Program-made: the position numbers and the translations under genes
Notes under the pieces: generated by a model
What the model saw: only the letters and a program-made list of their open reading frames with translations
Database searches by the model: none
Told to the model about the DNA's origin: nothing
Source of the DNA: a virus
Length of the DNA: 26,210 nucleotides
Virus record (IMG/VR): IMGVR_UViG_3300030101_003477
Coordinates: 694 to 26,903 of that record
Strand: one strand, 5' to 3'
Shown: positions 1 to 5,854 of the stretch, one piece after another
Layout of the letters: the number at the start of each line of letters is the position of its first letter
How positions within the stretch are numbered: position 1 is the first letter of the stretch

Positions 1-8
1 TATCTTTG
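1..8 (+). promoter_or_regulatory. Bacteroidota-type -7 promoter box for the early operon
   Basis: The first eight bases (TATCTTTG) match perfectly the -7 consensus TAnnTTTG used by the primary sigma factor of Bacteroidota. The matching -33 TTTG element would lie outside the window, so only half of the promoter can be seen. The first start codon is at 40, giving a short A-rich leader without a Shine-Dalgarno motif, as is usual in this phylum. It would drive the whole plus-strand early operon. Confidence 0.6.
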
Positions 9-39
9 CTTTATCAAAAAAACTAATACAAATTATAAA

Positions 40-318
40 ATGTTGATTATGAGCCAAGAAGAACAAAATTTACTCAAGCAAGTTGAACCAATGTTAATAA
101 ACTGTTGGAACTTCAACAACGAAGAAAAGTGTTACGATGCAAAATTATCGTTAGCATATTACCCTAAAGAATATGATGGCAATAACCCTCCTAGAATAAG
201 GTATACTTTATTTATGGAAAGTGGAAGAGAGCAAACTAATTTTAATTGCTCTAAGCAATATGTTGATATGATTGATTGTATGACAAAATGTATTTACGAA
301 TCAATAACAAGAAATTAA
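40..318 (+). CDS. hypothetical protein, first gene of early operon
   Basis: A 92-residue acidic soluble protein that I do not recognise. It has no membrane segment or signal peptide. It carries scattered cysteines (around residues 22, 31, 70, 80 and 84) that do not form a clear zinc-binding pattern. A second in-frame ATG at 49 could be the true start, giving 89 residues. Both starts have the A-rich upstream context typical of Bacteroidota genes. It directly follows the -7 box at the window edge and is probably the first gene of the operon. In this position phages often carry small host-takeover or regulatory proteins, but nothing in the sequence proves such a role. Confidence 0.6.
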   Translation: MLIMSQEEQNLLKQVEPMLINCWNFNNEEKCYDAKLSLAYYPKEYDGNNPPRIRYTLFMESGREQTNFNCSKQYVDMIDCMTKCIYESITRN

Positions 319-326
319 AAAGTCAC

Positions 327-343
327 AAATGAAATCTTCATTT
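327..343 (+). terminator. short inverted repeat with T tract, possible weak terminator or attenuator
   Basis: AAATGAA and TTCATTT form a perfect 7-bp stem around a 3-base loop, and the T run continues to 345. The stem is A/T-rich and therefore weak. It lies 8 bases after the stop of the first gene and could trim transcription between the first gene and the rest of the operon. The rest of the 79-base gap (to 397) shows only a poor -7-like sequence (TAGGTTTT at 360-367). Confidence 0.3.
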
Positions 344-397
344 TTGGCATTATTATAAATAGGTTTTTATACCACCCCTACCTAAACAATTTAAATT

Positions 398-880
398 ATG
401 AAAGGACATTGGAAAAAACAATTTAATTATGAGTACCTAGGGTCTTACTCCCTAGATGGTAAAAAAGAAACAATAGTTACAGTGACTAAGTTGTCTCAAG
501 AGAAAGTTACAGGTCAGCAAGGTAGAAAAGAAGATTGCTTTGTTGTTTATTTTAAAGAATTTAGTAAAGGTATGATACTTAATAGAACTAATGCACGAGC
601 AATAGAAAAGGTTTCAGGCAGTGGTTTAGTAGAGGATTGGGTAGGTACACAACTTACTTTATATGTAGAAAAAGGTGTAAAAGCTTTTGGTGATGTTGTT
701 GATGCGTTAAGGATTAGAGACAAAAAACCTACTCGACAAACTATGACTAAAGAGATAGAAACAAGTATGTTAGATGCTATAAGAAATGGTAAATCAATAC
801 AAGTCGAACAAGCTTTAATTAAGTATGAAATGACTAGCAAACAAAAAGAAAATATAAATTTAGAACTATCTAAAATATGA
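398..880 (+). CDS. conserved phage protein of early/recombination region, function unknown
   Basis: A 160-residue basic soluble protein. Its N-terminal ~105 residues resemble a small phage family that I know only as conserved hypothetical and that usually sits near recombination or replication genes. Recognisable features are the opening KQFNYEYLGSYSL, the stretch MILNRTNARAIEK and the pattern WVGTQLTLYVEKGVKAFG, which suggests a compact beta-rich fold. The C-terminal ~50 residues look helical and lysine-rich, reminiscent of a small DNA-binding tail. It is coupled through an ATGA overlap to the tiny membrane gene downstream and lies two genes before the RecE-like exonuclease. A partner role in recombination, such as annealing, is only an inference from position. 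Confidence 0.75.
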   Translation: MKGHWKKQFNYEYLGSYSLDGKKETIVTVTKLSQEKVTGQQGRKEDCFVVYFKEFSKGMILNRTNARAIEKVSGSGLVEDWVGTQLTLYVEKGVKAFGDVVDALRIRDKKPTRQTMTKEIETSMLDAIRNGKSIQVEQALIKYEMTSKQKENINLELSKI

Positions 881-1029
881 TGTTGTTTGTTTGTATTGCC
901 TGGATATTAATTATTGCTAATGCCCCTTGGTGGATTTGGGTAGCATTTACAGCTCACATAGTAGGTTGTATTGTTAATTGGTTATTTGGAAACAATGATA
1001 AGTTTAATAAATTAGTAGATAAGTTATGA
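877..1029 (+). CDS. small membrane protein (50 aa)
   Basis: A 50-residue ORF with one long hydrophobic stretch covering residues ~2-38 (FVCIAWILIIANAPWWIWVA, then AHIVGCIVNWLF), rich in tryptophan, followed by a charged tail (NNDKFNKLVDKL). This could make one long or two short transmembrane helices with the basic tail in the cytoplasm. Its start overlaps the previous stop as ATGA, and its own stop overlaps the next start in the same way. That tight packing is the main evidence that it is a real gene. Function is unknown. Small membrane peptides in early operons can act in host membrane modification or superinfection exclusion, but nothing here singles out either. Confidence 0.6.
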   Translation: MMLFVCIAWILIIANAPWWIWVAFTAHIVGCIVNWLFGNNDKFNKLVDKL

Positions 1030-1118
1030 TGGAGTCTTTACCTTTAATTGTAATTTTAATTATTGTAAGTTATGCAGCTTATTTAGCTTTAAAAAACAGC
1101 GATAATGAAAATATTTAA
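1026..1118 (+). CDS. very small membrane peptide (30 aa)
   Basis: A 30-residue ORF starting with two ATG codons (1026 and 1029). It consists almost entirely of one hydrophobic helix (LPLIVILIIVSYAAYLAL) followed by a short polar tail (KNSDNEN). The start overlaps the stop of the preceding gene (ATGA), and the end overlaps the start of the RecE-like gene by 14 bases. It therefore fills exactly the space between two genes, which supports a translated, coupled peptide. No homologue is recognised. It could be a single-helix inhibitor or just a coupling peptide that brings ribosomes to the next start. Confidence 0.45.
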   Translation: MMESLPLIVILIIVSYAAYLALKNSDNENI

Positions 1119-1848
1119 AACAGACCAAGAATACTACAATGATTGGGAATACATAACAAATTCTCAATTAGGTTATTTAAAAAAAGGTTGGGAGTATTAT
1201 GATATGATGAAGAGTGGTGGAATGATAGATACTCCTGCTTTAAGATTTGGTAATTTAGTTCATACATTAATATTAGAACCAAAAGAGTACCAAAGAAAGT
1301 TTGTTGTAATTAATCCTGATGATAGACCTGAACCAGGAAAGTCAATGGCAAGTAAATTAAATAAGGCTTGGAAACTTAAAATGGAACAAAGAGATGGTAT
1401 TGTAATTAATTTAGAGCAATACAATTTAGCCTTAGCGATTAGAGATAAATTAATAAAATTAAAAGAGGTAAAGTCAATATTAGATAATTCACAAAAAGAA
1501 GTGCCAAAGTGTTGGATTGATTTTAATACAATGCAAAAATGTAAAGGTAAAGCAGACATTGTTATTGATGGGGGTGATATGTTAGTAGACATTAAAACTA
1601 CTTCTAAGCCAGTTAGTGAGTTTAAAAAAAGTGCATACAGATATAATTATCATAGACAGGCTGCATTTTACTTAGATGGTTTTGGTGCTAAAGAATTTGT
1701 ATTTATTGTAGTAGAAACACAAGAGCCTTACCAAGTAGGTATATTTAGGTGTACTGAAAACTTTATAGACCAGGGTAGGCAAGAATATATAAGCTTACTA
1801 GAGATGTTAAATCAACCAAAAAATAAAATTATACACCAAGAATTATGA
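1105..1848 (+). CDS. RecE-like PD-(D/E)XK exonuclease (DUF3799 / exonuclease VIII family)
   Basis: A 247-residue protein with the pattern of the RecE/exonuclease VIII C-terminal nuclease domain. The N-terminal part has the motif LRFGNLVHTLILEP (residues ~46-59), whose Gly-Asn-x-x-His is typical of this family. The catalytic core follows as GKADIVIDGG (Asp151), then VDIKTT (Asp162-x-Lys164), then the RQAAFYLDG motif (Gln185-Tyr189) that closes the active site in RecB-like nucleases. The expected role is 5'-to-3' resection of double-strand ends for phage recombination. The size matches a stand-alone nuclease domain without the long N-terminus of E. coli RecE. No RecT or Erf annealing partner is recognisable nearby. 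It overlaps the next gene by ATGA. Confidence 0.85.
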   Translation: MKIFKTDQEYYNDWEYITNSQLGYLKKGWEYYDMMKSGGMIDTPALRFGNLVHTLILEPKEYQRKFVVINPDDRPEPGKSMASKLNKAWKLKMEQRDGIVINLEQYNLALAIRDKLIKLKEVKSILDNSQKEVPKCWIDFNTMQKCKGKADIVIDGGDMLVDIKTTSKPVSEFKKSAYRYNYHRQAAFYLDGFGAKEFVFIVVETQEPYQVGIFRCTENFIDQGRQEYISLLEMLNQPKNKIIHQEL

Positions 1849-2264
1849 GAAAAAAGGAAGCTACGAGTTATGGTATTACAAAATTAAAAGAATCTTTACC
1901 TATGATTTGCTTATATTGGGGCGTTAAATCAAAAGATGTTTTAGGTAAAAGCAGATTAAGAGACATTGTTTATGCACGACATTCTTTAAGATATTTATTG
2001 CACAAAGATAAAAATTTAGGTTTGGCAGAAATAGGTACACTTACTAATGCAGACCACGCGTCAGTAATTCACTCTGTTAAAATATTTGAATTGTTGTGCC
2101 AACAAGATTACAAATTTGATGAGTTAAAAAAAATTATGGAAGGCGTATTGACTTACAAAAAACATAGTTCTAAAAACTACAGAGTATCAGAAGTTATTAC
2201 ATCTAATCTAAATGTAAAACAAAAAGTAAAAATGTTAGATGCAATATATTATGAAGATAGATAG
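1845..2264 (+). CDS. DnaA domain IV-like DNA-binding protein
   Basis: A 139-residue protein whose first ~85 residues follow the C-terminal DNA-binding domain of the replication initiator DnaA (Bac_DnaA_C). Visible matches are WGVKSKDVLGKSR (residues ~25-37), the basic-loop equivalent RLRDIVYARHSLRYLL, and the signature NADHASVIHSVK (68-79), which parallels the DHTTVxHA motif that contacts the DnaA box. There is no AAA+ ATPase domain. The remaining ~50 residues are lysine-rich and unassigned. It may bind DnaA-box-like sites in the phage or host origin, acting as a phage replication or regulation factor. It sits between the exonuclease and SSB-like genes, with an ATGA overlap upstream. Confidence 0.75.
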   Translation: MRKKEATSYGITKLKESLPMICLYWGVKSKDVLGKSRLRDIVYARHSLRYLLHKDKNLGLAEIGTLTNADHASVIHSVKIFELLCQQDYKFDELKKIMEGVLTYKKHSSKNYRVSEVITSNLNVKQKVKMLDAIYYEDR

Positions 2265-2487
2265 AATAGATGTTTGTCACGAAACAATACAGGATGAAAC
2301 AAATGAAAGTTTAGTCGTATCTGTTGTAGAGACAGAAAACGATGATGAGTTTCAAATAAGGTTTCATCTAAACTATCACGATGAATTAAGTCCACTTGTT
2401 GGTCTTTGCGTTGATGAAATGAATAAAACACCACAAGCTCGTGACTTTTTTATAAAAGTTGTGGACCAATATTATGAGCAATTTTAA
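2251..2487 (+). CDS. hypothetical acidic protein
   Basis: A small acidic protein of 78 residues from ATG 2251, or 82 from ATG 2239. I prefer 2251 because it gives a 14-base overlap with the upstream gene, and the extra four codons lie entirely inside that gene. No motif is recognised. The composition (many Asp and Glu, no cysteine cluster beyond two Cys, no membrane segment) suggests a small folded soluble protein or a DNA-mimic-like acidic protein, but there is no direct support for either. It ends 26 bases before the SSB-like gene and is transcribed in the same operon. Confidence 0.6.
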   Translation: MKIDRIDVCHETIQDETNESLVVSVVETENDDEFQIRFHLNYHDELSPLVGLCVDEMNKTPQARDFFIKVVDQYYEQF

Positions 2488-2513
2488 TTTAATACTAACT
2501 AAATAAGAAAAGG

Positions 2514-2873
2514 ATGAGAGATTTATCTTTAAGAGGCGAGATTACAAAAATCGCTAAACTAGAAACTGGAACGTCAAAAGCAGGAAATGAATGGAAAAAG
2601 TTAGGGTTTGTTATTACCACTGAAGGTGATTACCCTAAAGATGTTTACTTTACTGTTTTTGGTGAAGAAAAGACAGCTAACTTTATGAATTATAATAGAG
2701 TTGGGCAAGTTGTAGAAGTGTTTTTTAACATCAATGCAAGAGAGTTTAACAACAAATGGTATACTGATTTAGGTGCTTGGAAAGTAACAAGTGAAAAAAT
2801 TACTGAATCTACCACACCAGTTACAGAATCTACAAAAGAAGAATATCACAAAGTAGAAGATTTACCATTTTAA
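2514..2873 (+). CDS. single-stranded DNA-binding-like protein (DUF3127, OB fold)
   Basis: A 119-residue protein with the layout of the DUF3127 family: an opening strand (LRGEITKIAKLETGTSKAG), then NEWKKLGFVITTE, the YPKDVYFTVFGEEK strand and a closing strand around REFNNKWYTDLGAWKV. These give an OB-like five-strand core over residues ~4-93. The last ~25 residues are an acidic, Ser/Thr-rich linker ending in EDLPF. That tip resembles the DDIPF tip by which bacterial SSB recruits repair and replication proteins. It probably coats ssDNA made by the helicase and exonuclease encoded on either side. DUF3127 itself has no proven function to my knowledge, so the SSB role is inferred from fold pattern, tail and context. 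Confidence 0.75.
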   Translation: MRDLSLRGEITKIAKLETGTSKAGNEWKKLGFVITTEGDYPKDVYFTVFGEEKTANFMNYNRVGQVVEVFFNINAREFNNKWYTDLGAWKVTSEKITESTTPVTESTKEEYHKVEDLPF

Positions 2874-2875
2874 TT

Positions 2876-2963
2876 AATTAAGGCGTGAGTGACTAGCAGT
2901 TAAACTCTTATAATCATAGCTACTGCTTGTAAGACTTCAGTACAAAACCTATGAGCCTTAATT
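2876..2963 (+). other. intergenic inverted-repeat element, possible structured RNA or origin-like site
   Basis: The 104-base gap 2874-2977 is framed by a perfect 9-bp inverted repeat: AATTAAGGC (2876-2884) and GCCTTAATT (2955-2963). Inside it are GAGT (2887-2890) with ACTC (2904-2907), and AGCAGT (2895-2900) with ACTGCT (2922-2927); these two inner pairings interleave and cannot both form. No ORF, T tract or -7 box is present. It may fold as a leader RNA in front of the replication-initiator-like gene, or act as a DNA site for replication. Both ideas are inference. Confidence 0.4.
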
Positions 2964-2977
2964 TTAAATAATACATT

Positions 2978-3595
2978 ATGCCAAAAAGATTTACAGATAC
3001 AGAAAAATGGAATGAAGATTGGTTTTTAGACCTATCTAATGCTCACAAACTATTTTGGATATACATTTGTGATAATTGTAATCACGCAGGTATATTTAAA
3101 TTAAACAGAAAGATGTTTGAATTTTTAATAGGACAACAAATAGAGCCACAAGACTTTTTACATAAAGTTAATCAAGATAAAGAAAGAGTTAAAGTTATTG
3201 AAAAAGGTAAGTGGTTTATAGTCAATTTTGTTAAGTTTCAATATGGTGATGAATTAAATCCTAATAGTAGAATACACGCATCAGTTATAAAATTATTGAA
3301 ACAAAATAAGATAACTTATAAAAAATATAAAGGTACAAGTAGTGGTAAAAGTCGGGGGGCTAAAGTTACACTACCAAAATCCACAACTGAGGTAGCCGAA
3401 TATTTTCAAGAAAAGGGTAGCACAAAAAGGGAAGCAGAAAACTTTTTTTATTTTTATGAATCTAAAGGTTGGAAAGTTGGAAACAACCCAATGAAAAATT
3501 GGAAAATGGCTGCTTCAGGGTGGATTTCAAGAAACAATAAAAATAAACCTGATTCAAATTATTTAAGTAGTCAGTTAGATGCTATGAGAAGTTAG
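2978..3595 (+). CDS. replication initiator / helicase-loader-like protein (replisome organiser type)
   Basis: A 205-residue basic protein with two parts. The N-terminal ~110 residues (KWNEDWFLDLSNAHKLFWIY, later VKFQYGDEL) match the winged-helix-like N-terminal domain of phage replisome organisers and DnaD-like loaders. A basic linker follows (~115-130). The C-terminal part contains AENFFYFYESKGWKVG and PMKNWKMAASGWISR, the Trp-rich ending shared by many phage DnaT/DnaD-like primosome proteins. It likely binds the phage origin or ssDNA and brings the helicase encoded 3 bases downstream. It follows the structured gap 2876-2963, which could be its leader or its binding site. Family placement is by motif reading only; DnaD-like and Rep-O-like are both possible. 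Confidence 0.65.
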   Translation: MPKRFTDTEKWNEDWFLDLSNAHKLFWIYICDNCNHAGIFKLNRKMFEFLIGQQIEPQDFLHKVNQDKERVKVIEKGKWFIVNFVKFQYGDELNPNSRIHASVIKLLKQNKITYKKYKGTSSGKSRGAKVTLPKSTTEVAEYFQEKGSTKREAENFFYFYESKGWKVGNNPMKNWKMAASGWISRNNKNKPDSNYLSSQLDAMRS

Positions 3596-3598
3596 GAA

Positions 3599-4531
3599 AT
3601 GGCTTTATATAGAGTTACATCGAAACAAGAAATAACCGACTATTGTAAAAACATTTACAGCAAAGGTTATTCTAAAGGAGTTACTACAGGTGTAAAACCT
3701 TTAGACCCACACTATACTTTTCGTAAAGGTGAGCTAACTATAATGACTGGGTTTGCAAATATAGGTAAAACCACTACTCAATTATTTCTTATGATAATGG
3801 CTTCAAAACTTTATGATTGGAAGTGGTTAATGTATTGTCCTGAAAATGAGCCTATAGGTGATTTGATGATAGATATTGCTGAGATGTATTGTGGTAAAAC
3901 AGCAGATAAAGAATTTAGTGACAGAATAAATCAAGACCAATATTTACAAGCTATTGACTGGGCTTATAATCATTTTACTGTACTAACATTTGATGAAACG
4001 CCTACTGTAGATGAGGTGTTAGAATCTTTTGACGATTTTATGCAAGTAGAAAAGTTTGACGGAATATCTATAGACCCTTTAAACGATTTAAAAGCACCAC
4101 CTAAAGTAACTAAATACGATTATTATTATGATGCTTTAAGTAACGTAAGAAGGTTTATAAAGCGTCACAACGTAATGTTTTATTTAGTAGTTCATCCAGG
4201 TACAGCAGCTAACAGACGAAGAAACGAGGATGGTACTAGACCTGCACCAAATATGAGTGATGTTGAGTTTGGTGCTATGTTTGGTAATAGGGCTGATAAC
4301 TTTCTTGTCTTTCATCGTAACCCACAAAGTGACAAATGGAATGTTACTGAAATACACGCACAGAAAATTAAATTTCAAAAGTTAGTTGGTGTACCTACAC
4401 CTGAGCTTACACCTGTCTGTTTGTTTTATTCTTACACTTTGCGTAGATTTAGATACCTTAATGAAAATGGTAGTTTGGTAGACCCAATACAAGAAATAAC
4501 AAAAAAATCAATAACCAATAAATACTTTTAA
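3599..4531 (+). CDS. replicative DNA helicase, DnaB/Twinkle-like RecA-fold ATPase without primase
   Basis: A 310-residue RecA-fold ATPase. Walker A is GFANIGKTTT (residues 51-60, Lys57 and Thr58). An acidic catalytic motif PENEP follows the second strand (81-85), and Walker B is FDGISIDPLNDL (Asp159). The sensor motif VVHPGT (His199) and the segment FGNRADNFLVFHRN (228-241), with an arginine expected to reach the neighbouring subunit, complete the hexameric helicase pattern of Twinkle and T7 gp4-type enzymes. The N-terminal primase or DnaB N-domain is absent, and the size fits a bare motor domain. It would unwind DNA at the phage fork, probably loaded by the protein encoded just upstream. The host primase would be needed, since none is seen here. 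Confidence 0.85.
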   Translation: MALYRVTSKQEITDYCKNIYSKGYSKGVTTGVKPLDPHYTFRKGELTIMTGFANIGKTTTQLFLMIMASKLYDWKWLMYCPENEPIGDLMIDIAEMYCGKTADKEFSDRINQDQYLQAIDWAYNHFTVLTFDETPTVDEVLESFDDFMQVEKFDGISIDPLNDLKAPPKVTKYDYYYDALSNVRRFIKRHNVMFYLVVHPGTAANRRRNEDGTRPAPNMSDVEFGAMFGNRADNFLVFHRNPQSDKWNVTEIHAQKIKFQKLVGVPTPELTPVCLFYSYTLRRFRYLNENGSLVDPIQEITKKSITNKYF

Positions 4532-4533
4532 TT

Positions 4534-4869
4534 ATGCCTGATGAAATTACAATGAAAGCAATAAACCTCTTACGAGATGCTGACCCAAATTTAGATGAGA
4601 TAAATAGTCTTGATAAGTTTATAGCACATCAAAGAGAAATACTTGCTATGTATAAGCAAATAGAGGGTCACCCAAAAGCATATAAGTTAAAGCCTAGATT
4701 AAAGGTGTTCGAGGAAAGTGCGTTAGCATTTACTTGGGTGCATACACAAATGATGGCTTATAAAAGAGAAAAACTTTTAGCTAATGCTAATGAAATGGAA
4801 ATGGCTAATGCTGTTATAGAACTTAAGCAAGAGTTAGATATATTAAATAAATTAAATAAAAGTGACTAA
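4534..4869 (+). CDS. hypothetical helical protein
   Basis: A 111-residue protein that appears almost entirely alpha-helical, with heptad-like stretches near residues 22-45 and 85-110 (NAVIELKQELDILNKLNK). It has no catalytic or metal-binding motif and no membrane helix. It starts 2 bases after the helicase stop and overlaps the next gene by 8 bases, so it is co-translated with replication proteins. It might be a replication accessory or coiled-coil adaptor, but I do not recognise the family. Confidence 0.65.
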   Translation: MPDEITMKAINLLRDADPNLDEINSLDKFIAHQREILAMYKQIEGHPKAYKLKPRLKVFEESALAFTWVHTQMMAYKREKLLANANEMEMANAVIELKQELDILNKLNKSD

Positions 4870-5293
4870 AAAAGAACTAGACTTGTTAGACCGATTCGCT
4901 AGTAAGTATAAAATTAAGTGCGTACCATCTCATAGAAAATATGATTTTTGGGACTTTACTTACGAATGGGATAACAGAAAGTTCTACTGTGAAATGAAAC
5001 AAAGAAAGTTTACGTTAGAGACAGCTAAGAATAAGTACCCTGAAGGATTAATATTAGAAATGCACAAGTACGAAAGAATATTGAGAAAAACTAAAAATGA
5101 AAAAGCTGCTCAAGGTTTGTATATTAACTTCTTTGATTGTGATTCTGTGTTAGTATTTAATTTAAACAAAACAAGGATTAATAACTGGACCTGGAGGACA
5201 ATGCCTGAATCTACTGACTTTGGTAGAAAAAGTTATGTTTATAAATATATTACATTTTTAAACTATGATAAAGGAAAAGTTTTGTATATTTGA
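4862..5293 (+). CDS. putative small PD-(D/E)XK-type nuclease
   Basis: A 143-residue protein starting with GTG at 4862, which overlaps the upstream stop by 8 bases. No ATG occurs in this frame until well inside the predicted fold. The N-terminal half shows a possible PD-(D/E)XK core: KYDFWDF (Asp28) followed by FYCEMKQRKF, where Glu44-x-Lys46 would complete the metal site on adjacent strands. The rest contains IINFF-like beta strands with many aromatic residues. The size fits small phage resolvases or nicking nucleases, so a role in processing replication intermediates is plausible. It is the last gene of the early operon and is followed by a strong terminator. Confidence in the nuclease call is modest because only the ExK part is clear. 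Confidence 0.5.
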   Translation: MTKKELDLLDRFASKYKIKCVPSHRKYDFWDFTYEWDNRKFYCEMKQRKFTLETAKNKYPEGLILEMHKYERILRKTKNEKAAQGLYINFFDCDSVLVFNLNKTRINNWTWRTMPESTDFGRKSYVYKYITFLNYDKGKVLYI

Positions 5294-5348
5294 CCTGTTC
5301 TTACGATTAATATGAGCATAATTGTAGGTTTTTTTGGTTAATTAAAAA

Positions 5349-5374
5349 GGATGCCTTGTAGGTGTCCTTTTTTT
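5349..5374 (+). terminator. rho-independent terminator of the early operon
   Basis: GGATGCCT (5349-5356), a TGT loop and AGGTGTCC (5360-5367) form an 8-bp stem with two central G-U pairs, followed by seven T (5368-5374). It ends the plus-strand operon 55 bases after its last stop codon. An A run just before the stem means it may also work weakly on the minus strand. Confidence 0.8.
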
Positions 5375-5388
5375 ATTGCAATAAAAAA
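5369..5388. repeat. 20-bp perfect palindrome between the convergent terminators
   Basis: Six T, ATTG, CAAT and six A form an exact palindrome. It joins the T tract of the plus-strand terminator to the T tract of the minus-strand terminator, so both run through the same dyad. Confidence 0.8.
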
Positions 5389-5405
5389 GAGGACTAACCG
5401 TCCTC
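5383..5405 (-). terminator. rho-independent terminator of the late operon
   Basis: On the minus strand GAGGAC (from 5405), a 5-base loop and GTCCTC form a perfect 6-bp stem followed by six T and ATTG. It ends the late/lysis operon. The stem lies over the last codons and stop of the 33-aa ORF, so the terminator is partly coding. Confidence 0.8.
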
Positions 5406-5495
5406 CCCTTGTTCTTCTTCAGTAGAATCCACTATCCAACTTCCGAACATTTCTTGTGCTATCTCTTCGGGTGTCTTTTTCCTTCCCTTATCCAT
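5394..5495 (-). CDS. small hypothetical protein (33 aa) at end of late operon
   Basis: A 33-residue ORF from ATG 5495 to TAG 5394, overlapping the 3' end of the resolvase gene by 37 bases in another frame. The peptide is basic at the start (MDKGRKKTPEEIAQEMFGSW) and acidic at the end (STEEEQGEDG), like a small soluble helix with an acidic tail. It ends inside the terminator stem, which is unusual but keeps the transcript compact. Evidence for translation is only the intact frame, a plausible start and the position in the operon. It is not recognised. Confidence 0.4.
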   Translation of the reverse strand: MDKGRKKTPEEIAQEMFGSWIVDSTEEEQGEDG

Positions 5496-5854
5496 TCTAT
5501 AGGTATGTATTTATCAGCCCACTTGATGTTATTTTTGTCACACCATTGAGCATAGGTTGTTTTACTATTTTTATTTAACTTATTTTTTGGTCTCATAAAG
5601 ACCATTCTTATATCTAACTTAGGATGCTGTTTAATTACCAACAACATTTTCTTCCTATCTTTAGATGTAAACCTTCCCTTTAATTCTATTACAATTCCAT
5701 TCTCAAGTATAATATCGGGTATGTACTTTCTTTGTTCTGTAATTTCATAATAAAGATTTATACTTTCATATTTAAAAGGTATCTTTCCTTTATGTAATTT
5801 AGAACAAACATCTTCCTCATATTTACTTCTATATCTATTCTTGTCTATTCTCAT
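5459..5854 (-). CDS. T7 endonuclease I-like Holliday junction resolvase
   Basis: A 131-residue protein (start at ATG 5854; the reading frame stays open further upstream to 5908, but that part overlaps the HNH gene). It follows T7 endonuclease I closely: YRSKYEEDVC (residues 8-17), KYES (Glu30), YIPDIILENG (Asp47), VIELKGRF (Glu57, Lys59), DRKKMLLVIKQHPKLDIRMV, and the ending KWADKYIPIEWI. These supply the Glu/Asp/Glu/Lys metal site of that enzyme. It should cut four-way junctions and branched DNA that would block packaging. Its place beside the HNH gene at the end of the late operon fits clean-up of replicated DNA before or during packaging. The overlap with the HNH gene is 20 bases. Confidence 0.9.
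   Translation of the reverse strand: MRIDKNRYRSKYEEDVCSKLHKGKIPFKYESINLYYEITEQRKYIPDIILENGIVIELKGRFTSKDRKKMLLVIKQHPKLDIRMVFMRPKNKLNKNSKTTYAQWCDKNNIKWADKYIPIEWIREGKRHPKR

Noticed and set aside
341-367. Promoter made of TTTTTG and TAGGTTTT before the 398 gene
   Set aside because: The spacing (about 13 bases) is too short for the Bacteroidota pattern and the -7 box lacks the final G.
547-840. 97-codon minus-strand ORF inside the 398-880 gene
   Set aside because: It lies wholly opposite a coherent gene in a coupled operon and has no operon partners of its own strand here; composition looks like an antisense shadow.
1260-1592. 110-codon minus-strand ORF opposite the RecE-like gene
   Set aside because: The opposite strand has clear nuclease motifs; this frame shows no motif or context.
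2876-2963. tRNA-like cloverleaf in the structured gap
   Set aside because: The outer stem and a D-arm-like GAGT/ACTC pairing fit, but no T arm, no GGTTCRA-like loop and no anticodon arm could be made.
5312-5341. Nine-codon ORF after the early operon
   Set aside because: Too short and without coupling; lies in the terminator region.
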